Positions 11,268 through 22,966 of a stretch of DNA of 64,000 nucleotides are shown here, one piece after another. The notes under the pieces were generated by a model, which worked only from the letters and a program-made list of their open reading frames with translations, did not search any database and had not been told where the DNA came from. The number at the start of each line of letters is the position of its first letter. Within the stretch, counting starts at the first letter, position 1. Source of the DNA: Trichuris trichiura (taxonomy: Eukaryota; Nematoda; Enoplea; Trichinellida; Trichuridae); NCBI GenBank assembly GCA_037903355.1, contig JBAJFE010000005.1, positions 2,790,001-2,854,000 on the forward strand, written 5' to 3'. Made by a program: the position numbers and the translations under genes.

Positions 11268-14224
11268 TATATTCAAGTAGATACGGACGGGCAAAACCAC
11301 GCGTCCTCATTCAAACTTTTGAAGTTCGGCAATTCCCGTTTTATATCCTTGGAGTGACGATTCCCTTAAAACTAGTATTTATTTAAACCGTCAAGTATTT
11401 TATCTTCGGTAGCGCTCAGCAACTTTCTAATGTTTTCTACTACGGGTGCAACCCCAAAGATCTTTCGAACCGCTACAAAATAGAATAATGGGGTACAATA
11501 TTTGAATACAGTATGAATCGTACAATATCTGTGATCGTTCCTTTGGAACTGCTTGGTGAAATCTGAATTTAGAAAATTATTCCCGCCTTCCCATTCGGCA
11601 AAGCTTTTTCAACAGGGCTGCATAGTATGTGTGAATAAAGGGTTGGTGAAGCAAAGTTTTAAAAAAATTTTCCCGCCAAATTTTGTTCACTCTGTTGCTT
11701 GCTCAACATATACGAAAAATAGATTCCGGCGAATTTTTATCTATAAGAAGGAATGACTGAAAATTAATCGAATAAAAAGGCTGCATAACTAATAGTGTAA
11801 GCTCATTGAGCGTAATCATTCAGTTATGACTAAATAAATGAATCAATTTTGAAACTGTCTGCTGTAAGCAATTAAAGAACAAAAATAGAGAACTAAAAGT
11901 TGGAATCCTGATTGCCCTCCGGTACGAATCACTCGTGGCGCGCCCTGCAATGAAAGAAACGTTCCGATAAGTGATAGTCTTTCTTAATGAAATTTATGAA
12001 TGAACTTAGGTGTACAAACCGAAGCAATATTTGCGCTACATTGATTCAGTTCAAAACTTTGTTCGCACCTTTAGGCATTCCACTATACACGAAAAAGTCC
12101 AAACTAGCAATGACTTAGCCGCTGCGTCGTTTAAGCATTAAAGTTCTATAATTTAAACAGACCGCGGGACTACCAATGCGTTGCCCAAAGAGTACCCCAA
12201 ATTCTGAGTTAAATTAATCAACGACTAACGTACCAAATCGTATGCAAATTTAAATTTTCATTCATTACAAAAAGGTGCGTAAATATTTGGCAATACTGCG
12301 TGCTCCTATTGTGGGTAAGTTTTCCAAGGTTAGCAATGCGTAAAAAACTGAATGACTTCGTCTCCCTCGCAACGTTTATTCAAACTGAATGATTGCCTTA
12401 ATAGGGCGTTTTTGGAATAATAACTTTGCAGAATACGGAAGGATGTAAAAGGAAAATTCACCGAGCACTGCGTATCTGTTGATTACTTAAGCTCAGTCGA
12501 CAGCAACATTTATGTAACGACTGAGAAAATGAAAAATTTGCATTGCGCATGCAATTAAGAACTAACCAGAATGAGTTTATTGCAAAGTCGACAGTTCATC
12601 TTGCAATTTTTTTAAAATTATCCCGCTCAACTTCGTTACATTCATTGGTAAACATTTCGACGGGACTTCTTTTAATCAAAAAGGTTACGCAGGAAACCAA
12701 GCGGTTTTCCCAGTCCGCTAGAAAAATTTAGTCACACAGCAAAAGCGAAAGATAGAATTTGCTTACAGCATTTGTTTAATGAACGTACGCAACGTAGTGG
12801 GCGTTGATTCACCCACCATTCACAAACGTAATTTAATTGTTCTAAGTCGGAAACAAATTGTAATTAAAGAGAGATGTGTTAGCTTTCTGAATGAATTTTA
12901 AAAGCTTCGCTCAATTTGAACCGGTACCTGCTAATGCTTTGATACTAGCGGACATTTACCGGAAGAAAAATTATAAAGCATTTGTATCGGCTGTCAATGA
13001 CGTCATCAAGCTCTAATTTATTCCAAAGTCAACAGCTTATTATAGATATGCTGCGAAAATAAGAGCTTTAAACGTACGACAGAATACTGCTCCAGCGCGC
13101 AAGGCCAACCGTTTAATAGTGGCTCAGTTTTCAGAAAAAAATCGTTCCATTCATAAATTAGCATCAATGAAAAAAAATGACATCAAACGCTCTTCCCTTT
13201 TGATAAAAAGAAGCGAGTTTAACCGGCTTTTCATTTTATACTAATTGAGATTTTGCGAAATGTTACAAACAGCCGCACGTTCAAAGATGAACGTTGCAAA
13301 ATGGGCCAATTCGGCTACGCTTTTAAAAAATGAAAGATGAATCTTATTTGCATTGACGCCCATTGAGCGCAACGCGGTTTCGAGCTTGCACAGCCGCCAA
13401 CTTCAATATAAAAGAGTACTGTCAACAATGAAAGCGAAACGCAATTATGCATTGCTCAGTGGTGAAACAATTGCTTTGCACTTTCGCTTTTTTCATAGTT
13501 TTCTCCGACGAAGTGAGTCATTCTACAGCCAACGTACACGCGTAGCAAACAATTTCTTCGACGCTCAAAGAGACAACAGTTTTCTCATAATAATTGTTAA
13601 CTACTGATCCTGCAGGAAAATCATTTTACAATTACTATAACAAAAATAAAAAAGAGATAAAAAAATAAGGAAACAAGATTTCATCTGCATGAACGGACGT
13701 TCATTCAAGTTGACCCATTCTTTCAGCAAAGCCCATTCATTATGGAGAATGCTAACACCGACGATGCGTACGTGCAAATGAAAACGCACTTCCAAAAAAA
13801 GGTACGCAATTCATTGTCCACATTTTAAGAATAGCAAAATTTCATTTGTCGCGCGGAAGAACAATAAAAAGGTGGCGAGTCAGTTTTTATCGTCCGTCGC
13901 TCTAATTTTTTGAATAAAGTCAAAAATAGCCCATCTGCAATAAACAACTTTTGCCGTAACGGTAAAACGAACTTCCGCGTACACTTAACTTTCTTTCGAC
14001 AGCTCTTGTCGTGCTGATATTTTATTCAATGAATAAAACGTGAATGGGGCGGATTTTCATTCGGAAAAACCGTACGACTTTTCCAGGAGGAAGAAATAAA
14101 AGCAGCAATAAAAAACGGAACCTTCAAAGGCAGAACAGGTAACTGTTACGTTGTTGACGCAAACTATTGTTGCTGAACTACGTCATTTCAGCGAGCTTTG
14201 CCGCCCACTTGCAAAGGTATCGCG

Positions 14225-15311
14225 ATGAGCGAAAAGGCTGCGGCAAATACTGCAAACCATGGAGTCAAAAATTTGTTGACGAAATACTATCCAACGGAAC
14301 AACAAACGGCTACGTAATACTTAGGCAATGTCGCTTAATGTGCTACAAAACGTCGGTAAGAAATTTCAATAACCAAAAATGCCAAACTATTTTGCATATG
14401 CAAAATTTTACGTCTGCCATTAGCCTGAATGGGACAGACAATATCAGCCAAATAGGTCGTACATTATGAATTAACAGTTTCCCCAAATGATTGTAGAATA
14501 ATGGTTTCCAGCAAAAAATTTTCCAACGCTTTAAGTTGCCATAACCAACGTTGCACATTTCTATATTTGCGGAACGAGGTAGCGTGTAACTACCTATTTT
14601 AATGACGTCATTTTGCGTACCGCTATTTCACGCGCTCTTATCAAATATAAGGATATTGCCGAACCTACAGAATGCTTTTGTTTTGCTTTACAACATTGGT
14701 GACTCTTGGAAAGGCGCCATCATACCCATGCGTAATGAATTTACGGAAGAATAATTAATGAAAGAATAAATGCCTTCAGGTACCATAAATATTCTTAAAA
14801 GAGGCACGTCGATCTTCCCTATCTAAAAAACGCGTTTAGAGCAGAAATGTGAAACTTAGCTTAATTATGCTCGGCAGGCTGACGAGAAACATGTCTACAG
14901 GTATTTGTTTATTTTCAGGTACTGCCAATCGCCAGAGCAATAACGAACCATCCTTCGAACTTGGGCGGCAAAGTATTAGCCACGCTGGGAATAAGTAAGT
15001 AAAATATTTTAAATTTAAAAAAATGGGCGTTAAAGTAGCTGACTTATGCGCACTAACGCAGTATAGTCAATGGCTCGTTTGCGTAATATGTTCTTTTTTC
15101 AAATTACCATTCTACGCAGAAAGTGTTGTACTAAAATAGGCTTTAAAATAAGAAGTGTTTTCAATGGTTTTAAAATATTCAAACACCTTTAACGTTACCG
15201 TTTCTTGTAGATATCAGCGCTTGGACGGACGAGACAAACGATGTAGATCCTACGGTAACTGTAAGCCCGGAACGGGTGAAAAGTTTCGCCATGGATATTA
15301 TGAGCGCTTAA
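14225..15311 (+). CDS. Tentative small multi-exon gene, function unknown
   Basis: This is a weak candidate. An ATG at 14225 opens MSEKAAANTANHG, with a possible donor at 14264 (gtcaaa) or 14314 (gtaata). Two further segments have good borders. 14919-14994 follows attttcag and ends before gtaagt. 15211-15311 follows ttcttgtag and runs to TAA. With the first donor the frames join in phase (0, then 1) and give about 72 residues, including VLPIARAITNHPSNLGG and ISAWTDETNDVDPTVTV. The last exon is acidic. I recognise no domain. The splice borders are the main support; it may be chance. Confidence 0.22.
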
Positions 15312-15682
15312 TTTGGACGGAGATGGCGCAAGGACGTCATTGGAAAGTTTGCTACGCGAATCGTTGCGCAAGCAGAATTTGTAACGAAATGTTTCGAAAG
15401 TAAAAACGGAAGTAAACTGCGTTCGTACAAGAACTGTCGATCAGCCAATTCTTTGCGCTCGTATTGAAGCATCACGCTGGGAACTTTTGCTCTACCGAGA
15501 AAATTTTCCATAAAAAACGTTTGTCATGCAAAACAACGCTTAGCAAAAGTAGGGCTTACATAAAGGTGTCGACAAAAAAAACAATTTTAGTTTTCACGCA
15601 AAGACACACAGGCAAATAGCATGGGCGCGATTATGCGCTATCACAGGCGGGAGCCCAACGCTAGTGTAGCAAACCTCGATTA

Positions 15683-16038
15683 GGGTCAAAATCCTGACAA
15701 TCGAAATCCCGAAAGGTCAAAATCCCGAATGGGTCAAAATCAAGATAAATCGAAATCCCGAACAAGTCGATGATATACTGTAAAGTTTGGCCATGTGGCA
15801 CTTGTGCATTGGCATATTCTAGATAAGGAATGTATTTAACTAGAGGCCTTGTTACATTGGTCTTGTTTGAAGTTAGTAATCTAAAAAACAAGACCACCAT
15901 AATAACGCATCTACTCAAACACATTCCTTGTCTAGAATATGCCGACCTAAAACTGCTACAAGGCCAAGCTTTACAGCGGATCTTTGACCTGTTCTGGATT
16001 TGGTCCATTGAGATTTGGGCCCATTCGGGATTTCGACC
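15683..16038. repeat. Foldback (long imperfect inverted repeat) element
   Basis: Two arms are symmetric about 15877. The left arm begins near 15715 with ggtcaaaatcccgaatggg, and its complement ends at 16038 (gggatttcgacc). An inner pair, 15811-15833 and 15921-15943 (ggcatattctagataaggaa and its near-complement), is better conserved. A further pair (ttggtcttgttt and aaacaagacca) lies closest to the centre. The left side also has tandem copies of a unit like GGTCAAAATCCCGA starting at 15683. No open frame of note is inside. It looks like a small non-autonomous foldback or MITE-type element; the family is unknown. Confidence 0.6.
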
Positions 16039-17809
16039 CACCAGGTTTTCAGCTGACCGCCGCTGATAGCGGCATCATAAAAAAGATTATCTTTCACATT
16101 CAAAGCGTCTGAGTCAGGCCAATTTAAACTTCTTGGCTCTATTGAGAAAACTATGATAGCAGCTAAGCATTGCCTTTCTTCTTCGTCTGTTCTTAGTCCA
16201 TTTATGCTCCGTTAGCATATTAGTTGTTGAAAAGACCTCAGCCTAAGCCTCAGCTAAAAAAAGAGAACAAGTATCTGCTTGTACATAGACGTCATGTTCA
16301 GCTTCAAGCTTATAAGGAGTACACCACTTGTTAGAACCGAGAGAAAACAGTGAAATTTTGACGATTCAGTATTTTTGTCTTTCAGGATATTAAAGCGCAT
16401 TGCAAACAATAAATCCTTACATTCTAAAGCTCTTGGCATTCGTTATATACTGATTCTTCATGTTCATCTTCTTCTTCTTTTTCTCTTCTTTACTGGTTGT
16501 AAGCTTATTTATGTTATGCCAGTATACTTGTTATTAAACATTTTTGGTTTTCTGAAGATAAAGCAAATGCAGGCCTTCACAACGGACGCATGAGCACTAA
16601 TTAAGGAAATGATGGGGAACCTGACCTTCCCGTCGCTTTTGGAATCACGTTTGTATCGTCTTCAAAGATATAGACTGCAAAGGCATTACTCCAACATTGG
16701 GGGATTTGTGGGCTCGGTAAAAGCGTTGGATAGTACGGAAAAACAACCAGCTTTACATCGCGAGAGCATTGCATATCATGCTAACCTCCACCCCTTTGTT
16801 AAAGCTAGCTGAAAAGCTATTGTGGATAAACTCGTTAACGTATCCCTGAACTTCAAAACATAATGCATCCTGCAATGAATCAAAGGGAAGTGATCCAATG
16901 GCAGCAGCCATAAATAAGACAATGGACTCATTTAGTTACGAACGGGACAGGCGTCAAACTGTGCGCGCCAAAATGTAGGCGTCAAGATGTCTTCTTCCTT
17001 CCCGCTTTGCTCCTTTCTTCTTTTAATCTTTCGGAAAATTACACTCGCTACATTACTTTATTGTATAAACTCGAGCCTTTCGCATATCCCATCAGTTCTG
17101 CTTTTTTAAAATTTGGTTGACCATTTTCGCTGTCGATTAAATGAAACTGCTTCCAAAAGAATGCATTTTTTTGCTGCGTAACGTTGACTCAAAGCTGTCC
17201 CTGAGGGCTCTTTTGGGCGCGTAGTATGTTACGCACTAATGATCGAGCAACTTCGCTACTAAAAGGTTCAAACGAAAAACGAGTAGTACGCGTAACAGCT
17301 AACCTACTATTAAACTAGCTATTGACAGCTACACTATAGCATATGTTATTCGGTTGGTGCTCTTCAATGGAGTGATAAATTCTAAATCGGACGCAGTGTC
17401 ACCTTTTAGGCACAATAAGCTGACGAATAGATGAAAAGCTTTTTTGAAATGAAACGTACGCCATCGCAATAGAAATAGGAATAAAGGGTCCCCACAGTTT
17501 GTCGTGACAAAGCTAAAAAGCAAATTTGGAAAAGCCTATTTCTGCCAAGCGCGCAGCAGCATACGCAGGCGCAATTAAGTCAACAGCTTACAATGAAGCT
17601 ACGACACGACGAGATGGCTGTGCAAGTCACGTGATTTGCTGCAGTACAAACCGAAAACGGACTTCATTAGCAAATACAAGATTGTCAACAGAATAGCTTG
17701 ACGACAAGTCGTAATTGTCAGTCGACTAAACAAACAGAAAGGAAAGAAGCTCTAACGTGAAAAAAAAGATAAAAGACGACTGATTCAAAGAACAGACTTT
17801 AGTGAGCGT

Positions 17810-17885
17810 CTTGAAAGTTGTCCGCTCGGTTGTAAACGAGCTTTTACCAACGTTGATTATTAATTCCTATTATCTAAACGGTAAA
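17810..17885 (+). repeat. Stray partial copy of the array's upstream sequence
   Basis: This segment (gttgtccgctcggttgtaaa to tattatctaaacggtaaa) resembles 22344-22430 and its counterpart in unit 3. It lies just outside unit 1. The matching place inside unit 1 (about 18109-18175) is more diverged. Confidence 0.5.
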
Positions 17886-18650
17886 CAATTAACAAGAGCC
17901 TCGTTACGACGTGTAAAGTAACTGAAAAAGATAAAAAGTCCCTACGGAGCAATTTGAGATATTTCTAGTCCCAGATGCCCATTGCGGTTTTTTGAGCCAA
18001 ATGATCTTTTCAAATTCAATTATCTACTACCTGCACATCAGTTAGTTTTTTAAACTCCCTACTTTAGCATATAAATAAATAGTGAACTTCCAGGCAAACG
18101 GTTGCGCCCCTTTCCAAAAGAGTTGCTCAACAGCGGTGCCTATTAATCCATATTATCTAAGCGGTTAGCATCTTGAAAGTGAATAAATAATACCAAAGCT
18201 ATATAAATACATTATAGCAGCAATCGCTTGACGCACTGTTGAATACTTTTTTGAATGTGCCCACTAGGCGGCGCTAAGCGTGCAGGATGAAAACTGCACA
18301 ACTTTGTAATAAGAAATAAAAGGATACGCGGTTTTACCAACTTAATTTATTCGACTAGAGTAGCTTGAGCAAAACAATTTCTACGCAGCACAACTGAACC
18401 TATTAACATACCCGTAGTGCAGTTTGATTTTTTTGTAGGAGAAAACAGAGCAGTGAATCATTAAGTTGAAGCAACGCAAACGCAATCAGCCTACGCGTTA
18501 AAGTAAACAGAGCAGAACTTAAAGCGCACCTGAAATACAGGCTTGCGTCTGAAGCGTCGCATTGAAGCAGCAATGAATTTCTGCTTGTCAATCCAACCGA
18601 TTCGGAGAACGCTTACTTCCTTTTCAAAATCGTAAAATATGCGTACTATT

Positions 18651-18698
18651 ATGGAAGATGAAAAGTACCAACTGATCAGGCGGCCAATGAACATTTAA
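18651..18698 (+). promoter_or_regulatory. Conserved upstream ORF before glycosyltransferase copy 1
   Basis: A 15-codon open frame (MEDEKYQLIRRPMNI) ends 12 bases before the main ATG. The same frame is kept at 22907-22954 and 27800-27847, always 60 bases before the main start codon. It could damp translation of the main frame, but the conservation may only reflect recent duplication. Confidence 0.35.
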
Positions 18699-18710
18699 TG
18701 TAAAAACGGG

Positions 18711-19471
18711 ATGCCCAAAATTTCATTGCGGATACTCTTGCTACTCCTGGTGGCTATTTGCGCTTTGCTAATTCTCGTGGGTCACTTCACTGAAATAACA
18801 GCTTTATTTCCCGCCAACGTGGATGGCTTCTTTTCAAATGTGCAAAGCAACTTCCAAGCAACGTACATGACGTACACGGTAAGTTCTTAATATAACTTTC
18901 CTTATTTGGACATGCTTATTTCACTTTTCGAACCCATCAACCTTTCTTGCTAATAAAATCCAACATACTAATAGCTTTCCCTGCAGCGAATACAACTGCA
19001 CATCGCTCAAGCGCTTAAAACGCGGTACTCTGTTAATGGGCGTTTCACCGCTGATAAGAAACGAAACTCTCGCAATGAATTTAATGCAAGCAACAGTCTG
19101 TCCCTAACAGTAGATATTTATCAGCGGAAACTGGAATACGCATCGTTGTAGCAATTACGTGTCGCTATTGCGGCGTCTTCATTTTAAATACTCACGCTAA
19201 TGAAACAGCTGTTGTACGACGGCTTTTTTATCTGTAAGACTACGTAAATCACTCCAAAACATTCTGTTCTCATTTCTTAGTTACAATCAATAATAAACCA
19301 AAGTCACGAATGGCGCACGCTTTACGGTTGGAATCAAAAAAGAAAATTGAACAAGACCACCATGGTCACCTCAAGTCGAGTGACTGACCTTATGGTATCT
19401 GCATATTCAAAGAAGAGACACCGCAAAGGAAGATACAACTTCTTTTTTTAAATAATAATAATAATAGTATA

Positions 19472-19550
<79 letters not shown>

Positions 19551-20905
19551 GGCCTGTTGCTTTAAACCATGCGCAGGCTAACATAAAGTACCTGAGCATC
19601 ATTACAGTACATCAAAATTCCTTGAACGGTCAACCGATTGAAACTTCCGAAAGGAGAATAAAAAATTTAGACTACATTCAAGTGTAGCTTTTATTCAGCG
19701 AATAGTTTTATTTAATTAACCCCTGCTATCCCAAATGCTGCAGACAATGACATGAAGGGCCTTTCTGAGTAAATTCATAAGGAAGAAGTTATTGACAATG
19801 CGCATCCGAACTGACTACAATTTATTTATAGGAAAGCGACGGCGGCAAGCTTTTTGGTGGACTAAAAATAGGCGTAATTGGAGTGCTACCAGCGGGAAGG
19901 CATTTTGAGTTCCTTGCGGAACTGGCAGCTTTCCTATATTCCTCTTGGACAAATATACATGAAGAAACTGGATTGCCACCCCACACAAGCAAAGATTTTT
20001 TGTATAACAAAATCGATCTGTTGATCTTTACAGAGAAAAAACATTTTAAAAAACTTTTGCCGGGCTGCGAGATTGTCAGTGATCTGCGGCAAATAAAGTC
20101 CACGAAGCCTCAATGCCTCTACTTGGAAACAACCGAGATCCAGCATACTTACACGTACATTAACACTTACAGTTTTTTGAATTGCCCTTTGTTCCGAAAC
20201 TTAACGCACATTTACGATTATTTTTTGCGCACCGATTTGGATGTCTTTCTCAGTCCAACATTACTGACCTATCGTCCTACAAAGTCGTTCATAACTGGCA
20301 AAGGAGCATACTGCGTCGACTTTACGAGAAAGCATCTTGAGGAAGTTGCAAATCGACTGGGATATAGGCATCGTGGTATTCACAATATAGGTTCCACTTG
20401 GTTTGGAAAAGCGGAATTGCTGGCTAACTTGAGCACCTACGCGGTCACTCTTACAATGAAACTTTTCGACACAGAATTCGATCCCAAAACGCATCCAGAA
20501 ATAGCTGCATTCATGAGATTCTCGGTGCACGGCCAATGGGCAGAATGGTGGAGGCCAACATCCTCAATGTACGCGCAAGAGATTGTACTGAATCATTTTT
20601 TGGATGACCTATCCGCTGAAACTATTAGAGGAGATTTATTGGACGTTGAATCATGCCGCAGCAGCGCTATTTCTAACCATTTGCATGTACACACATGGCA
20701 TACTCGATGCAAATTCGACAAGTTCGAATTTCTCAACCAAGTTTCTCAAGGGCAGTTACAGAATGGTATGCTCTTGGTGAAGCTTAAATATGCAAAACGT
20801 ATGCCGGTAAACAGTATGTCGGTTAGAGAGTATTGTACCCATATTGCCCAGCATGCGTTGTTCCATTTGGCAGAATGGTTTGCCGAATACACCGTTGCTC
20901 AATAA
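18711..20905 (+). CDS. Type II membrane glycosyltransferase-like protein, copy 1
   Basis: Exon 1 is 18711-18878 and exon 2 is 19832-20905, joined in phase 0, for 413 residues. Exon 1 starts MPKISLRILLLLLVAICALL, a short basic end followed by one hydrophobic segment (about residues 5-23), which fits a Golgi-type signal anchor. Exon 2 encodes a globular domain with FGGLKIGVIGVLPAG, LLIFTEKKHFKKLLPGCEIV, LRTDLDVFLSP, RGIHNIGSTWFG and AEWFAEYTVAQ. The DLD at about residues 191-193 resembles the metal and nucleotide-sugar binding DXD motif. The family looks like the nucleotide-diphospho-sugar transferases annotated as DUF7164 in nematodes, from memory and not checked. A 123-nt in-frame candidate exon (18987-19109) may add 41 stem residues. 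An AATAAA overlaps the stop codon. Confidence 0.82.
18987..19109 (+). other. Candidate cassette exon, copy 1
   Basis: Bounded by ctttccctgcag on the left and gtagat on the right, 123 nt, and open in phase 0 to match both neighbouring exons. It would insert 41 residues (beginning RIQLHIAQALKTRYSVNGRF) between the membrane anchor and the catalytic domain. The donor is weak. The counterparts at 23247-23369 and 28140-28262 have the same length. Confidence 0.4.
19450..19550. repeat. (AAT)n microsatellite, intron of copy 1
   Basis: About 100 bp of AAT/TAA repeats with a few interruptions near the left end. It lies at the same intron position as the tracts of copies 2 and 3. Confidence 0.97.
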
Positions 20906-20928
20906 AAAATTAAAACACTTCCTTTGTC

Positions 20929-21057
20929 TTATAGCTGATCTCCTGATTCACGGGTTTTGGCCTTTTTGAACAGGCCAAAACCTGTGAATCAGAAGATCAA
21001 CTATGAAACAACCCAAGCCTGCTAAAAGACATCCTGTCTTCAGAAACTTCCTTTGTC
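20929..21057. repeat. Hairpin-bearing segment between direct repeats, unit 1
   Basis: Lies between two copies of acttcctttgtc (20917-20928 and 21046-21057). It contains a 28-bp imperfect inverted repeat (20936-20963 and 20972-20999) with an 8-nt loop. Unit 3 has only one copy of the direct repeat and no hairpin. This is either an insertion with target duplication or a deletion in unit 3. Confidence 0.7.
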
Positions 21058-21469
21058 AACGAAAAGCTGCATTCAGCTCAATCATGTCAAATAGAAAAGA
21101 AATAACCAACCTAATATGAAAAATTATCAATGGCTAAGATCTTCCATTCATATCTATTATTGAACTGCCGTTAATTCATCTTAATATAATAAGCCACTAC
21201 AACTATTTTGGCTCACATTATGATAACTGCGTCGGGAAACTGCTACTCTCAATCAATGACAAAGTGCATTCACATGAGCAGGAAGGATCGTAGGAAAATG
21301 AACCTCGAACAATCGACTCCGGGTATTAAATACGAAATGAAAAAAACCTTATATTAAGCTTGTTCAAGCAAACATACTGCCTATAAGAAGCCAAAGAGCA
21401 AATGTATACAATGGTTTCCGTGTTCTATTTAGAATGGGCTTCAACATGAGCTAACCAACTTGGCCTCGA

Positions 21470-22200
21470 AGCAATTGGTCCTGTCGTCATACCCGCATTC
21501 ACGTATACAGTATACGCAATATACAGAAGGCCTGTAGTAACTACATAGCCAGCATGCAGTAAAAAACGTGTAATACAGAGATTGTATACCGTATACATTT
21601 AAGGTATTCATGGAGTATGTGGCATTCACGCAGTGTACTTTGCCTATAAGCAAAATACCTGCGATACCCGCGGTTTCTATGGTGTATGTGTAATATTTAA
21701 GCCCTACATACTTGCACACGAGAAATACTTACGTCATAATATGGCCTCCACGTGGTACACTTTATAACTGGAATAGCTGGGGTGCCAATGGAATCGATGC
21801 AGTATCTATAGTGTACATAGCTGCATGGATGGGATATTCGTGGAATCTATGACATGTACATGGTTTAAGTTGCATATAAAGAAGGTAACCATGATATCTA
21901 TGCTCTGTAGATAACATGTAGTGCCTACAGATATACCTGCGCAGAGGGAATATTTAATGTATATGTAGCCTATACACGGTATACTCGGCAGTATCTGTGG
22001 CTTACACCTTTCCCCTCGGGCTATGCTTATGGGATGTACTGTATGCACGTGGTTCACTGCATATGGGCAATGGGAACACGAAATTTTACAAACAGCTTCT
22101 TTACAAGGAATATATACTATGTGCATATTACAAGAACATGAATAAATCGCGTAGGCAATTATATACGCTACAGATACTGCCTATGTCGCTGTGGTTATTT
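21470..22200. repeat. GTATAC/TATAGG-rich tail of unit 1
   Basis: Dense in short palindromic words such as gtatac, tatacc and ctatagg, and in phrases such as gcctataagcaaaatacc. This suggests an old, degenerate repeat array. It has no convincing gene. A - strand open frame (21806-22126) is partly kept between units but is broken in unit 2. Confidence 0.55.
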
Positions 22201-22906
22201 TTAGTCTCAGATGACCACTGTAGTTTTTGAGCGAACTGATCTTTTCAGATTAAATTATCTACTACCTGCACATCAGTTAGTTTCTTTAAACTCCCTACTT
22301 TAGCATATAATTAAATAGAGAACTTTCAGGCAAACGACTGCGCCCGTTGAGTGTTGTCTGCTCTTGTGTAAACGAGTTCCATACCAACGGTGGCTTTAAT
22401 CTATATTATCTAAGCGGTAAGCATTTTGAAAATGAATAAATAATAGCAAAAGTATAAAAGTACATTATAGCAATAATCGCTTGACGAACTGTTGAATACG
22501 TTTTTTGAATAGGCCCGCTAGGCGGCGCTAAACGTGTAGGATGAAAACTGATCAACTTTGTAATAAGAAATAAAAAGATACGCAATTTTTTACCAACTTA
22601 ATTTATTCGACTAGAGTAGCTTGAGCAAAATAATTTCTACGTAGCACAACTGAACCTATTAACATATCTGCAGTGCAGTTTGATTTTTTTGTAGGAGAAA
22701 ACAGAGCAGTGAATCATTAAGTTGAAGCAACGAAAACGCATACAGTCTGCGCGTTAAAGTAAGCAGAGCAGAACTTAAAGCGCACCTGAAATACAGGCTT
22801 CCGTCTGAAGCGTCGCATTGAAGCTAAAATGAATATCTGCTTGTCAATCCAACCGATTCGGAGAACGCTTACTTCCTTTTCAAAATCGTAAAATATGTGT
22901 ACTATA

Positions 22907-22954
22907 ATGGAAGATGAAAAGTACCAACTGATCAGGCGGCCAATGAACATTTAA
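22907..22954 (+). promoter_or_regulatory. Conserved upstream ORF before copy 2
   Basis: The same 15-codon frame as in unit 1, ending 12 bases before the main ATG at 22967. Confidence 0.35.
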
Positions 22955-22966
22955 TGTAAAAACAGA

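Larger units (their letters stand above)
11268..17966. other. Long gene-poor region
   Basis: About 6.7 kb, AT-rich, with only short scattered open frames that match nothing I know. The exceptions are one weak multi-exon candidate (14225-15311), a foldback repeat (15683-16038), and a stretch at 17810-17885 related to the upstream part of the tandem array. Large parts (11.3-14.1 kb and 16.1-17.8 kb) hold nothing I can name. Confidence 0.5.
17967..22202 (+). repeat. Tandem duplication unit 1 (4.2 kb)
   Basis: First of three direct repeats. All begin near a variant of agtcycagatg and contain an upstream region, exon 1, an (AAT)n tract in the intron, exon 2 and a GTATAC-rich tail. Units 2 (22203-27098) and 3 (27099-31574) align along their whole length except for the insertions listed separately. 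Unit 1 lacks the ribozyme-bearing insertions found in the introns of units 2 and 3. Confidence 0.9.

Noticed and set aside
18491..18694. - strand frame of 67 codons before exon 1, repeated in each unit
   Set aside because: Lies over the likely 5' untranslated region and promoter; its upkeep is explained by recent duplication, and its end differs between units.
19390..19602. Open frames of poly-isoleucine type over the AAT tracts (also 24282-24491 and 28461-28697)
   Set aside because: They are only translations of (AAT)n microsatellites inside introns.
20261..20536. - strand frames of 91-111 codons opposite glycosyltransferase exon 2
   Set aside because: Shadow frames of a well-supported + strand gene, repeated only because the gene is triplicated.
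21806..22126. - strand frame of 106-119 codons in the GTATAC-rich tails (also 31178-31537)
   Set aside because: Shortened by a stop in unit 2, rich in Tyr/Ile/Cys as expected from the word content, and explained by recent duplication rather than coding constraint.
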